Of a stretch of DNA of 12,339 bases, positions 1 through 6,617 are shown piece by piece. Numbering within the stretch: position 1 is the first letter of the stretch; each line of letters begins with the position of its first letter. A program made the translations under genes and the position numbers. The stretch is from Sulfurimonas sp. (GTDB lineage: Bacteria; Campylobacterota; Campylobacteria; Campylobacterales; Sulfurimonadaceae), in NCBI RefSeq assembly GCF_023228785.1, contig NZ_JALOAN010000050.1, positions 1-12,339 on the forward strand, read 5' to 3'. Under the pieces are notes generated by a model. The model worked only from the letters and a program-made list of their open reading frames with translations. It was not told the DNA's origin and made no database searches.

Positions 1-194
1 TAGATGCCAACCTAAAGCTTGAAGATCATGGCGGTATTTACCAAAAACACAAAAAAATGGATAAAATTCCAGCAGCAGAGAAAAAAGTAATAGTAAAAGA
101 GCTATCTCTAAAAATGAAACAAGCTGCAAAAGAGTTAAACTTTGAAGAAGCAGCAAGACTTCGTGATGAGATTAGTAAAATTAAAATATTATAA
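1..194 (+). CDS. uvrB: UvrABC system protein B, C-terminal end (partial)
   Basis: Only the last 63 codons are present; the reading frame starts at base 3, enters from the left edge and stops with TAA at 192-194. The translation matches the C-terminal tail of UvrB. A segment with DANLKLEDHGG and YQKHKKMDKIP is followed by the UVR motif (KQAAKELNFEEAARLRDEI), the helical hairpin that contacts UvrC. UvrB is the damage-verifying helicase-like subunit of nucleotide excision repair in the cytoplasm. The UVR motif alone also occurs in UvrC and in a few regulators. Its position at the extreme C-terminus, with the family-typical preceding linker, favours UvrB. The helicase motifs lie outside the window. 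No T-rich terminator follows directly; the hairpin at 218-233 is the nearest candidate. Confidence 0.9.
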   Translation, partial: DANLKLEDHGGIYQKHKKMDKIPAAEKKVIVKELSLKMKQAAKELNFEEAARLRDEISKIKIL

Positions 195-204
195 TGAGCA
201 AAGC

Positions 205-235
205 CCATTATAATGGCAGGGACTAAAGTCCCTAC
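205..235. repeat. Palindrome plus REP-like hairpin in the uvrB-dedA gap
   Basis: Bases 205-216 form a perfect 12-bp palindrome (CCATTATAATGG). Immediately after, 218-223 and 228-233 form a 6-bp stem (AGGGAC/GTCCCT) around a TAAA loop. Read on the minus strand, 235-218 begins GTAG and runs straight into the palindrome. GTAG or GGAG placed 5' of a short hairpin is the hallmark of bacterial REP elements mobilised by REP-associated tyrosine transposases (RAYT, IS200/IS605-related). The hairpin is followed by ACAACCCCC rather than a T-run, so it is a poor intrinsic terminator. One copy is not proof of a repeat family. The rest of the 195-302 gap holds only the probable dedA leader. Confidence 0.45.
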
Positions 236-277
236 AACCCCCTAAAGCTACAAAAAACAAGTTTTTTGAGATAAGGG

Positions 278-294
278 TATATTAAATATTAGGA
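278..294 (+). promoter_or_regulatory. Leader of the DedA gene: possible -10 and the RBS that fixes a TTG start
   Basis: AGGA at 291-294 lies 8 bases before the TTG at 303, a normal Shine-Dalgarno distance, and this decides for the non-ATG start. TATATT at 278-283 could be a -10 box, which would put transcription start close to 290. No -35 box is visible. The promoter part is weak; the ribosome binding site is better supported. Confidence 0.4.
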
Positions 295-302
295 CATTCA
301 AC

Positions 303-866
303 TTGGAAGATACATTTAGTAATCTCGCGACATATGGATACATTGGACTTTTTCTCTACTCACTCGGCGGTGGTTTTGTAGCGATTATTGGAGCTGGTGT
401 TCTCTCTTTTATGGGCGAGATGGATCTCTCTTTATCTATATTAATAGCATTTGTTGCCAATACTATAGGTGACTTTTTACTTTTTTATATGGCTCGCTAT
501 CAAAAAAGCATGATGATGGATGGACTTAGAAAGCATAGAAGAAAGCTAGCACTCTCACATGTACTGATGAAAAAGTATGGTTCTTGGATCATATTTTTTC
601 AAAAGTTTGTTTATGGTATTAAGACACTTATTCCTATCGCTATTGGTCTAACAAAGTATGACTTTAAAAGATTTGCTGTTCTTAATGTTCTCAGTGCTGG
701 GGTTTGGGCTTTAGTTTTTGGGCTTGGTAGTTATTACTCTGGTAGTGTTTTGGTAAAAGTAGCTGGATTTATTGGAGAAAAACCTTGGATAGCACCTATT
801 ATTTTAGTAGTTTTTGGAGGTGCTTTATGGCTCTATATGGAAAAAGCCACAAAGCGTAAGAATTGA
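303..866 (+). CDS. DedA/SNARE-associated family inner-membrane protein
   Basis: This 187-residue polytopic membrane protein belongs to the DedA (SNARE-associated, VTT) family, whose members act as lipid flippases or proton-dependent transporters and affect envelope homeostasis. Visible features are hydrophobic segments near residues 10-35, 42-63, 92-116, 124-145 and 160-178, and the family-typical GDFLLFYMAR stretch (56-65). The block at 99-115 (FQKFVYGIKTLIPIAIG) corresponds to the conserved DedA motif that usually reads F-x-R-F-x2-G-x-R; here lysines K101 and K107 replace the usual arginines. The start is TTG at 303, supported by AGGA 8 bases upstream; the first internal ATG (residue 37) would remove a membrane segment. 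The gene converges on pckA. Substrate and physiological role cannot be told from sequence. Confidence 0.85.
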   Translation: MEDTFSNLATYGYIGLFLYSLGGGFVAIIGAGVLSFMGEMDLSLSILIAFVANTIGDFLLFYMARYQKSMMMDGLRKHRRKLALSHVLMKKYGSWIIFFQKFVYGIKTLIPIAIGLTKYDFKRFAVLNVLSAGVWALVFGLGSYYSGSVLVKVAGFIGEKPWIAPIILVVFGGALWLYMEKATKRKN

Positions 867-884
867 GTTTCTTTAGAAACTCAA
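863..884. terminator. Hairpin between convergent dedA-like gene and pckA
   Basis: Bases 863-871 and 876-884 pair as a perfect 9-bp stem (TTGAGTTTC/GAAACTCAA) around TTTA, in the 20-base space between two converging genes and including the DedA stop codon. The symmetry suits a shared bidirectional terminator. Neither side has a strong T-run: the + side continues CCCTATAAC and the minus side TTCTTACGC. It may therefore act mainly as a 3' stabiliser or a weak terminator. Confidence 0.55.
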
Positions 885-886
885 CC

Positions 887-2464
887 CTATAACTTTGGAC
901 CATAAGGTGCAAAGTCAGTATGTTCACCAGTTTGGTATTTAGTATAGTTATCTATAAACATTTTTGCTAGATTATCTCTTTTACTATCAAAAAGATCTTT
1001 GTCGCTCCACGCATTGCGAGGGTTTAAGATGTTAGGATCTATATCTCCTAAAGTTTTTGGAACTTGAAGTCCAAAAACTTCGATAGTGTCAAACTCACTC
1101 TCTTTTATAGTTCCATCTAGTATAGCGTTGATACAAGCACGAGTATTTTTGATACTCATTCGTTTTCCAACACCATATCCTCCACCAGTCCATCCAGTAT
1201 TTACAAGATATACATGAACATCATGTGCATCAATTTTCTCACCTAAAAGATTAGCATAAACTGTTGGATGTAGTGGGAGAAAAGCCTCTCCAAAACAAGC
1301 TGAGAATGTTGCAACTGGCTCGGTTACACCTCTCTCTGTTCCAGCTACTTTTGCAGTGTATCCGCTTAAAAAGTAGTACATTGCTTGTTCTTTTGTAAGT
1401 TTAGAAACTGGAGGAAGTATGCCAAAAGCATCAGCAGTTAAGAAGATTATATTTTGTGGATGACCAGCCATGAGGTCTTTTTTGTGATTTTCTATATGTT
1501 CTATTGGGTAAGAGACGCGAGTGTTTTCAGTTTTTGAGTTATCTTCATAATCAACCTCTCCCTCTCCATACATAACAACATTTTCTAAAAGTGCATTAGT
1601 TTTAATAGCGTGGTAGATCTCAGGCTCACTCTTTGCATCTAAGTTTATAACCTTTGCATAACATCCACCTTCGAAGTTAAAGACTCCGTGATTATCCCAA
1701 CCATGTTCATCGTCTCCGATTAAAGCTCGTTTTGGATCTGTACTTAGAGTAGTTTTGCCAGTTCCACTTAGTCCAAAGAAAAGTGCAGTATCACCATCTT
1801 CTCCAACATTTGCAGAACAGTGCATTGGAAGTTTACCTTCTAGCGGTAACCAGTAGTTCATCATTGAAAAAATTCCTTTTTTCATCTCACCACCATACCA
1901 TGTACCGCCGATAATGGCCAGATTGTTCTCAACATCAAAAAGAACAAAAACTTCTGAATTTAGACCATGCTCTTTCCATTTTTTATTTACAGCTTTACAA
2001 GCATTAAGAACAGTAAACTCAGTGTTAAAAACTTCTAATTCTGAGCTAGTCGGACGAATAAACATATTTTTAACAAAGTGTGATTGCCATGCAATCTCAG
2101 AGACAAAACGAACAGATCTCTTTGACGCGGCAGAAGCCCCACAAAAAGCATCTGTGACATAAAGATCTTTTCCTGAGAGTTGCTCTTTAGCAACTTCTAG
2201 GAGTTCTTCAAATATTTCAGCAGAGACTTTTTTGTTGACATCTCCCCAAGCTATATATTTGTTTGATGGATCGCGGTCTACAAAGTATTTGTCTTGTGGG
2301 CTACGACCTGTAAAAATACCTGTATCAACTGCAGTTGCACCCATTTTTGTCTGAGCACACTCACCGTTGTTAAGTTCATGTTGTATAAGCTCATCATAAC
2401 TTAAATTATGGTGAACTTTACCAATGTTTTGTAATCCTAATTCTTCTAACTCTTTTAAGTGCAT
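887..2464 (-). CDS. pckA: Phosphoenolpyruvate carboxykinase (ATP)
   Basis: The product is a 525-residue full-length cytosolic enzyme that interconverts oxaloacetate plus ATP with phosphoenolpyruvate, CO2 and ADP. The sequence shows the phosphate/oxaloacetate-binding RSP (54-56), the GGEMKKGIFS block (191-200), the kinase-1a P-loop GLSGTGKTT (231-239), the metal-binding LIGDDEHGW kinase-2 signature (249-256) and the NTGWTGGGYGVGKR adenine/PEP region (422-435). These features and the length identify the ATP-dependent class rather than the GTP class. The ATG at 2464 has AAGG about 6 bases upstream, and a TATAAT box lies further up. It is monocistronic here. In autotrophic or organic-acid-using Campylobacterota it would serve gluconeogenesis, or anaplerosis if run in reverse; that role is inference. 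Confidence 0.97.
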   Translation of the reverse strand: MHLKELEELGLQNIGKVHHNLSYDELIQHELNNGECAQTKMGATAVDTGIFTGRSPQDKYFVDRDPSNKYIAWGDVNKKVSAEIFEELLEVAKEQLSGKDLYVTDAFCGASAASKRSVRFVSEIAWQSHFVKNMFIRPTSSELEVFNTEFTVLNACKAVNKKWKEHGLNSEVFVLFDVENNLAIIGGTWYGGEMKKGIFSMMNYWLPLEGKLPMHCSANVGEDGDTALFFGLSGTGKTTLSTDPKRALIGDDEHGWDNHGVFNFEGGCYAKVINLDAKSEPEIYHAIKTNALLENVVMYGEGEVDYEDNSKTENTRVSYPIEHIENHKKDLMAGHPQNIIFLTADAFGILPPVSKLTKEQAMYYFLSGYTAKVAGTERGVTEPVATFSACFGEAFLPLHPTVYANLLGEKIDAHDVHVYLVNTGWTGGGYGVGKRMSIKNTRACINAILDGTIKESEFDTIEVFGLQVPKTLGDIDPNILNPRNAWSDKDLFDSKRDNLAKMFIDNYTKYQTGEHTDFAPYGPKL

Positions 2465-2498
2465 AACTTACCTTTTGGGTACTTTTTTTGTAGTTGAA

Positions 2499-2504
2499 AT
2501 TATA
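2499..2504 (-). promoter_or_regulatory. pckA -10 box
   Basis: On the minus strand this reads TATAAT, preceded by TG, in a very AT-rich stretch, and it predicts transcription start near 2492 with a leader of roughly 28 bases before the pckA ATG. No TTGACA-like -35 is seen, as is usual for sigma-70 promoters in Campylobacterota. The rest of the 2465-2595 gap holds only this promoter and that of the tRNA gene. Confidence 0.55.
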
Positions 2505-2575
2505 CACTCTATAAACATAAAATAAATATAAATATTTGCCCTAAATCAAGAAAAATTACTTTAAGGATTCTTAGC

Positions 2576-2581
2576 TACAAT
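2576..2581 (+). promoter_or_regulatory. tRNA-Val -10 box
   Basis: TACAAT lies 14 bases before the first base of the mature tRNA, placing the predicted transcription start near 2588 and giving a very short 5' leader for RNase P. No clear -35 is present. Confidence 0.45.
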
Positions 2582-2595
2582 GTCACTCTTAATTT

Positions 2596-2671
2596 GCTCG
2601 CATAACTCAGTTGGTAGAGTATTACCTCGACAAGGTAAGAGTCACTGGTTCGAGTCCAGTTGTGAGCACCA
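2596..2671 (+). tRNA. tRNA-Val, anticodon GAC, with C33
   Basis: This is a 76-base cloverleaf read by hand. The acceptor stem is GCTCGCA (2596-2602) with TGTGAGC (2661-2667), containing one G-U pair. The D arm is ACTC/GAGT with an AGTTGGTA loop. The anticodon stem is TTACC/GGTAA with loop TCGACAA (2627-2633). The variable loop has five bases. The T arm is ACTGG/CCAGT with loop TTCGAGT. Discriminator A is at 2668 and CCA is encoded at 2669-2671. The anticodon at 2629-2631 is GAC, which reads valine GUC/GUU codons; A35, C36 and A73 agree with valine identity. Position 33, almost always U, is C (base 2628). A short T-rich stretch (TCTTTTT) follows CCA. The 3' third is antisense to the end of ogt. 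Confidence 0.93.
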
Positions 2672-3151
2672 TCTTTTTAAATTATTTTTCTCAAGAGATA
2701 ACAAAAACTCTTTTCTCCAAACTCCTCCTGTATAACCACCGAGTCCTCCATCTGCTGAAATTACGCGATGACATGGGATCAAAATCGAGATGGGGTTTTT
2801 TCCATTTGCACTTGCAACTGCTCTTATGGCTTTTGGATTTCCAAATAATTTTGCTTCTTCTTTATATGAGATTGTTGTGCCATAAGGAATGTTCAGAAGT
2901 GTTTTCCAAACTCCTTTTTGAAATTCTGTTCCTTCTGTCCATAAAGGCAGTGTAAACTCTTTTCTTTCTCCTGCGAAATACTCAGAGAGCTCTTCTTTTA
3001 GTTTGTCCAAAAGAGATGAATGTTCTTTACTCTCTTTGTAGTCTTTTCCCTCTACCACAAAATCAAAAGAAATAATTGCATTTTCATTTGCAAGAGCTAT
3101 CATTTCACCTATTGGGGTTTTAAAAATTTTGCTATATAGCTTACTTTTCAT
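2642..3151 (-). CDS. ogt: Methylated-DNA--[protein]-cysteine S-methyltransferase
   Basis: The product is a 169-residue suicide repair protein that moves the alkyl group from O6-alkylguanine (and O4-alkylthymine) to its own cysteine. Seen in the sequence: the N-terminal ribonuclease-H-like domain (about 1-70), the FQKGVW helix (77-82), the arginine-finger helix KAIRAV (R110), the active-site PCHRVI (126-131, nucleophile C127) and the GGYTGG loop (138-143). The normal family end LLSLE is at 150-154. The last residues (about 161-169, WCSQLDSNQ) are encoded antisense to the tRNA gene, because no stop precedes it; the TGA sits in the complement of the T arm. The ATG at 3151 has a strong AAGGAG 7 bases upstream. 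The ogt name is used for the short, Ada-domain-free form. Confidence 0.95.
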   Translation of the reverse strand: MKSKLYSKIFKTPIGEMIALANENAIISFDFVVEGKDYKESKEHSSLLDKLKEELSEYFAGERKEFTLPLWTEGTEFQKGVWKTLLNIPYGTTISYKEEAKLFGNPKAIRAVASANGKNPISILIPCHRVISADGGLGGYTGGVWRKEFLLSLEKNNLKRWCSQLDSNQ

Positions 3152-3183
3152 ATAAGAACTCCTTAGTTAAACCTAAGTAGTTT

Positions 3184-3189
3184 AGTATA
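3184..3189 (-). promoter_or_regulatory. ogt -10 box
   Basis: On the minus strand this reads TATACT, about 32 bases before the ogt ATG, predicting a leader of roughly 25 bases that contains the AAGGAG. It lies within the 67-base divergent spacer shared with lnt. The region where its -35 would sit is occupied by the lnt -10 box. Confidence 0.45.
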
Positions 3190-3207
3190 TCTTTACTATA
3201 AACTCTC

Positions 3208-3213
3208 TATAAT
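3208..3213 (+). promoter_or_regulatory. lnt -10 box directly before the start codon
   Basis: A consensus TATAAT ends only 5 bases before the ATG at 3219. Transcription would begin on or next to the ATG, giving a leaderless or nearly leaderless mRNA. No Shine-Dalgarno sequence lies upstream. An alternative upstream -10 (the TACTAT/TATAAA region near 3194-3202) would still leave a leader without a ribosome binding site. Confidence 0.45.
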
Positions 3214-3218
3214 TTCGC

Positions 3219-4454
3219 ATGATTGAAAAAATAACAACTTTTAAAACTAACTACACCTTCGTCTTTGATATTCTCGTTGGCTTATTAACTGCTCTTTTAT
3301 TTAGCGCTTTTATCTACTTTGAACATTGGGGATTTAGCTTTAAACTTCTTAACACCTTATTTGGACTTATTGCCATTGCACTTTTTTTGTATATTTCAAA
3401 AAGAGCCATTTTAGTTGCTGGTTTTTTTACAGGTCTTCTTTGGTTTTACTGGATAGGTTATAGCTTTGAGTACACTGGAGTTGGATATCTCACTCCATTT
3501 GTAAGCTTTGGTTTTGCCATCATATATATGCTCTTTTTTGGTCTCTTAGCTCTTAGTAAAGAGGTTTATATAAGGGCTCTATTACTCTTTGGGCTTAGTT
3601 TTTTTGAGCCATTTGACTGGAACTGGATGCAAATAGAACTTGTTTTTATTGAGAGTTTCATAGGGATCTACAAGTATCAACTCATTTTGGTTTTACTCGC
3701 TCTTTCTCTGCCAAATTATATAAAAAAGCCTTATAAATATGCGCCTTTATTTTTACTCATTTTAGCTATAAACTTTAACACTCAAGAGCTAAAAGAGCCT
3801 GAACTTAGTATCAAACTTATTAGTACAAACATCTCACAAGATAAAAAATGGAAGAGAGAAAACCTTAGATCTACTGTAGATCTGGTTTTTCGTGAGATTG
3901 AAGATGCAATAGAGAAAAAGCATGATATAGTTGTCTTTCCTGAATCTGTTTTTCCACTATACATGAACAACAATCAGCTTCTTATAGATAGACTTCTTAT
4001 CTATTCCAAAGATATAAGTATAATTGTAGGAACATTATATAGAGAAGATAATCACAACTACAATGTCTCATATTTCTTTGAAGATGGACAGTTTGAAGTG
4101 GCCAAAAAACTTGTTTTAGTCCCTTTTGGCGAGTATATTCCACTTCCAAAATTTGCACAAGACTATATAAATGAGATGTTTTTTGCAGGTGAAGCAGACT
4201 TTAAAACTGCAAAAGAGCCAACTGACTTTAATATAAAAGGCGTGAAGTTTAGAAATGCTATCTGTTACGAAGCAACCTGTAGTGAGCTTTATGAGGGTGA
4301 AGTTCGCTTTATGATAGCCATCAGCAACAACGCTTGGTTTGAACCTTCAATTGAGCCCACCATTCAAAATCTTTTGATGCGATACTATGCTAGAAAAAAC
4401 AACACTATTATCTACCACTCAGCAAATTATAAAGGTAGTGGGGTTATAAAATAG
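3219..4454 (+). CDS. lnt: Apolipoprotein N-acyltransferase, short C-terminus
   Basis: This 411-residue inner-membrane enzyme adds the third acyl chain to the N-terminal cysteine of lipoproteins. Hydrophobic helices fill residues 15-180. A nitrilase-fold (carbon-nitrogen hydrolase) domain follows, about 197-410. The catalytic triad is visible: E242 in VVFPES, K297 before LVPFGEYIP (300-308), and C349 in ICYE. Conserved ISNNAWF is at 368-374. The protein ends soon after the HSAN (400-403) region, so the final periplasmic loop and last membrane helix known from E. coli Lnt are missing. No other frame in the 48 bases before ppk1 could supply them. The ORF opens just after a stop and ATG 3219 is the only reasonable start, despite lacking an RBS. 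It ends TAG-TAA-TGA in frame. The NosL lipoprotein in this window is a potential substrate. Confidence 0.9.
   Translation: MIEKITTFKTNYTFVFDILVGLLTALLFSAFIYFEHWGFSFKLLNTLFGLIAIALFLYISKRAILVAGFFTGLLWFYWIGYSFEYTGVGYLTPFVSFGFAIIYMLFFGLLALSKEVYIRALLLFGLSFFEPFDWNWMQIELVFIESFIGIYKYQLILVLLALSLPNYIKKPYKYAPLFLLILAINFNTQELKEPELSIKLISTNISQDKKWKRENLRSTVDLVFREIEDAIEKKHDIVVFPESVFPLYMNNNQLLIDRLLIYSKDISIIVGTLYREDNHNYNVSYFFEDGQFEVAKKLVLVPFGEYIPLPKFAQDYINEMFFAGEADFKTAKEPTDFNIKGVKFRNAICYEATCSELYEGEVRFMIAISNNAWFEPSIEPTIQNLLMRYYARKNNTIIYHSANYKGSGVIK
3861..3890 (+). other. Terminator-like hairpin inside lnt
   Basis: Within the lnt coding sequence, AGATCTAC and GTAGATCT (3867-3883) form an 8-bp inverted repeat around a single T. 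The flanks AACC (3861-3864) and GGTT (3884-3887) extend the pairing past a TT bulge, and a T5 tract ends at 3890. This has the shape of an intrinsic terminator but is in frame in a conserved gene, so its function is uncertain. Confidence 0.35.
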
Positions 4455-4468
4455 TAATGACATTTAGA

Positions 4469-4474
4469 TATAAT
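4469..4474 (+). promoter_or_regulatory. ppk1 -10 box
   Basis: TATAAT in the 48-base lnt-ppk1 gap predicts transcription start near 4481, about 22 bases before the ppk1 ATG, with AGGG inside that leader. ppk1 and the two genes after it can thus be transcribed apart from lnt. Confidence 0.55.
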
Positions 4475-4502
4475 GTGAAAAATAATTTTGAGGGTAAAAC
4501 AG

Positions 4503-6617
4503 ATGATAAATCTCAAAAATCCAGAGCTCTATAACAACCGTGAACTCTCTTGGTTACAGTTTAATACTAGGGTTTTAAAACAGGCTCAAGATGGATCACT
4601 TCCACTCTTAGAGAGATTAAAATTTCTAGCCATTTATGGAACAAACTTAGATGAATTTTATATGATCCGTGTAGCTGGACTAAAAAAACTATTTACTGCA
4701 GGTATCATTGTCTCAGGAGCTGATAGGTTAACTCCAATGCAACAACTTTTAGAGATAAGAAACTACTTACATCAAGAGCAACAGGTAGTAGAACACTGCC
4801 TAAACTCCATCTTAAAAAAGCTTGAAATCGAAGGTATTTTTATAAAATCTTTCGAAGAGGTAACTCAAACTCAAAGAAGTAAGTTAAAAAAATATTTTTA
4901 TGAAAACATATATCCCGTAATAATCCCTATAGCAGTAGATGCAACACACCCCTTTCCTCACTTAAATAATCTTAGCTTTGGGCTTATTGTAAAGCTTACA
5001 GATATGGAAGATGAAACTATTGAGAGAACTGGAATCATAAGAGTTCCTAGAGTTATAAATAGATTTATAGAACTTAATGATGGTATTTATGTGCCTATAG
5101 AGTCTCTCGTAGTTCAACATATTCAAGATCTATTTCCTGGTTATAAACTTATAAGGTATGCATCTTTTAGAGTTACTAGAAATGCAGATATGGAGATAGA
5201 AGAAGAGGAAGCTGATGACTTTATGGAGATCCTAGAAGAGGGTTTAAAGCTTCGTAGAAAAGGTGAAATGGTAAGACTTGAAGTCGGGAGCGATTCAGAT
5301 GAAGATCTTTTAAACTTTTTTAACAGACATGCAAATGTTTATAAAGATGATATTTATAGATTTCACACACTCTTAAACCTCTCTAGCCTATGGCAAATCG
5401 TTTCAAACAAAAACTTTGCACACCTTTTGCATCCATCTTTTAAACCAAAAACTCTTCCTCCATTTGATCACAATGAAAATATCTTCACAGCATTAGAAAA
5501 ACAAGATGTTTTGATGTATCACCCATATGAAAGTTTTGAGCCAGTTATAAAGCTTATACAAAATGCAGCAAAAGATCCAGATACAGTATCTATAAAGATG
5601 ACACTATACCGCTCAGGAACAAACTCGCCTATTGTTCAAGCTCTTATGGCAGCATCTGAGAGTGGAAAACAAGTAACTGTTATGGTAGAGTTAAAAGCAA
5701 GATTTGATGAGGAAAACAACCTTATTTGGGCAAAAGCACTTGAAAAAGCTGGAGCTCATGTTATTTATGGGATCAAGGGCTTTAAAGTTCACGCAAAAGC
5801 AGCACTAGTCACAAGACGAAAAAATGGAAAATTAAAACAATACGCCCATATAGGAACAGGAAACTATAACCCAGCAACTTCAAAGATCTACACAGATATG
5901 AGCTATATGACATCCAAAGATGTTATCACGAATGATTTAACAAAGTTTTTTCACTTTCTAACGGGCTTTAGCAAAAAGGGTAAATTAGATGAGCTCTATA
6001 TGTCTCCTGCGCAAGTTAAACCAAAGATCTTATCTCTTATCAACAATGAAGCTAGAAAAAAACAAGATGGGCAAATCATCGCAAAGCTAAACTCTTTGGT
6101 AGATGATGATGTGATAAGTGCACTCTATAGAGCATCACAAGCTGGAGTGAAGATAGATCTTATCGTTCGTGGTATCTGTTGCTTAAAGCCTGCTATTGAA
6201 GGTGTTAGTGACAACATACGAGTTATCTCTATCTTAGGTAAATATTTAGAACATCCTAGAGTCTTTTTCTTCAAAAATGATGCAAGTCAGATCTATATAT
6301 CTTCAGCCGATTGGATGCCCAGAAACTTAGTAAGACGCATAGAACTCTTAACTGCAATCAAAGATGAAGAATCAAAAAGTAAAATCTTACAGATCTTAAA
6401 ACTTCAATGTTCTGACAATGTTTTAGCACATGAACTTCAAAGCGATGGTTCATATAAAAAAGTTGTAAGAGCCCCAGAAGATGAGAAGTCTATAAACAAC
6501 CATAAACTACTAGAAGAGTTTGTAAACAAGATCTCAAAAGCTAGTAAAAAAGAGACACAAAGAAGTGTCTCTCAAATCATGTCAAAACTATTTTCAGAAG
6601 ATGCAAATGATTTATAA
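4503..6617 (+). CDS. ppk1: Polyphosphate kinase 1
   Basis: This is a 704-residue enzyme that reversibly polymerises the gamma phosphate of ATP into inorganic polyphosphate, usually membrane-associated. The order of domains fits PPK1: an N-terminal helical domain (about 1-105, with NRELSWLQFN at 12-21), a head domain (about 106-310), and two phospholipase-D-like catalytic domains (about 315-500 and 501-690). The phospho-acceptor histidine is H430 in GFKVHAKAAL, and the second conserved histidine is H584 in YLEHPRVFFF. Also visible are YRSGTNSP (369-376) and GTGNYNP (451-457). The start is the ATG at 4503, because AGGG at 4491-4494 is 8 bases away; the in-frame TTG at 4488 precedes this RBS. 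The stop overlaps the next gene by 11 bases, suggesting translational coupling. Expected roles are stress survival and phosphate storage. Confidence 0.96.
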   Translation: MINLKNPELYNNRELSWLQFNTRVLKQAQDGSLPLLERLKFLAIYGTNLDEFYMIRVAGLKKLFTAGIIVSGADRLTPMQQLLEIRNYLHQEQQVVEHCLNSILKKLEIEGIFIKSFEEVTQTQRSKLKKYFYENIYPVIIPIAVDATHPFPHLNNLSFGLIVKLTDMEDETIERTGIIRVPRVINRFIELNDGIYVPIESLVVQHIQDLFPGYKLIRYASFRVTRNADMEIEEEEADDFMEILEEGLKLRRKGEMVRLEVGSDSDEDLLNFFNRHANVYKDDIYRFHTLLNLSSLWQIVSNKNFAHLLHPSFKPKTLPPFDHNENIFTALEKQDVLMYHPYESFEPVIKLIQNAAKDPDTVSIKMTLYRSGTNSPIVQALMAASESGKQVTVMVELKARFDEENNLIWAKALEKAGAHVIYGIKGFKVHAKAALVTRRKNGKLKQYAHIGTGNYNPATSKIYTDMSYMTSKDVITNDLTKFFHFLTGFSKKGKLDELYMSPAQVKPKILSLINNEARKKQDGQIIAKLNSLVDDDVISALYRASQAGVKIDLIVRGICCLKPAIEGVSDNIRVISILGKYLEHPRVFFFKNDASQIYISSADWMPRNLVRRIELLTAIKDEESKSKILQILKLQCSDNVLAHELQSDGSYKKVVRAPEDEKSINNHKLLEEFVNKISKASKKETQRSVSQIMSKLFSEDANDL

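Noticed and set aside
1914..2162. 82-codon + strand frame inside pckA
   Set aside because: It is antisense to a conserved, full-length PEP carboxykinase and its product has no family character.
2611..2955. 114-codon + strand frame starting in the tRNA gene
   Set aside because: It begins inside the tRNA D arm and runs antisense to ogt; the peptide is a low-complexity shadow.
3782..3973. 63-codon minus-strand frame inside lnt
   Set aside because: Antisense shadow of a conserved catalytic domain; Ser-rich, as expected from the opposite strand.
4488..4502. TTG 4488 as the ppk1 start
   Set aside because: It would place the AGGG ribosome binding site inside the gene; ATG 4503 has proper spacing and gives the normal PPK1 N-terminus.
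6565..6606. ATG 6565 or 6601 as the start of the gamma-carbonic-anhydrase-like gene
   Set aside because: 6565 adds residues that are out-of-frame ppk1 sequence; 6601 directly abuts the AGAAG. ATG 6607 gives correct spacing and the family N-terminus.
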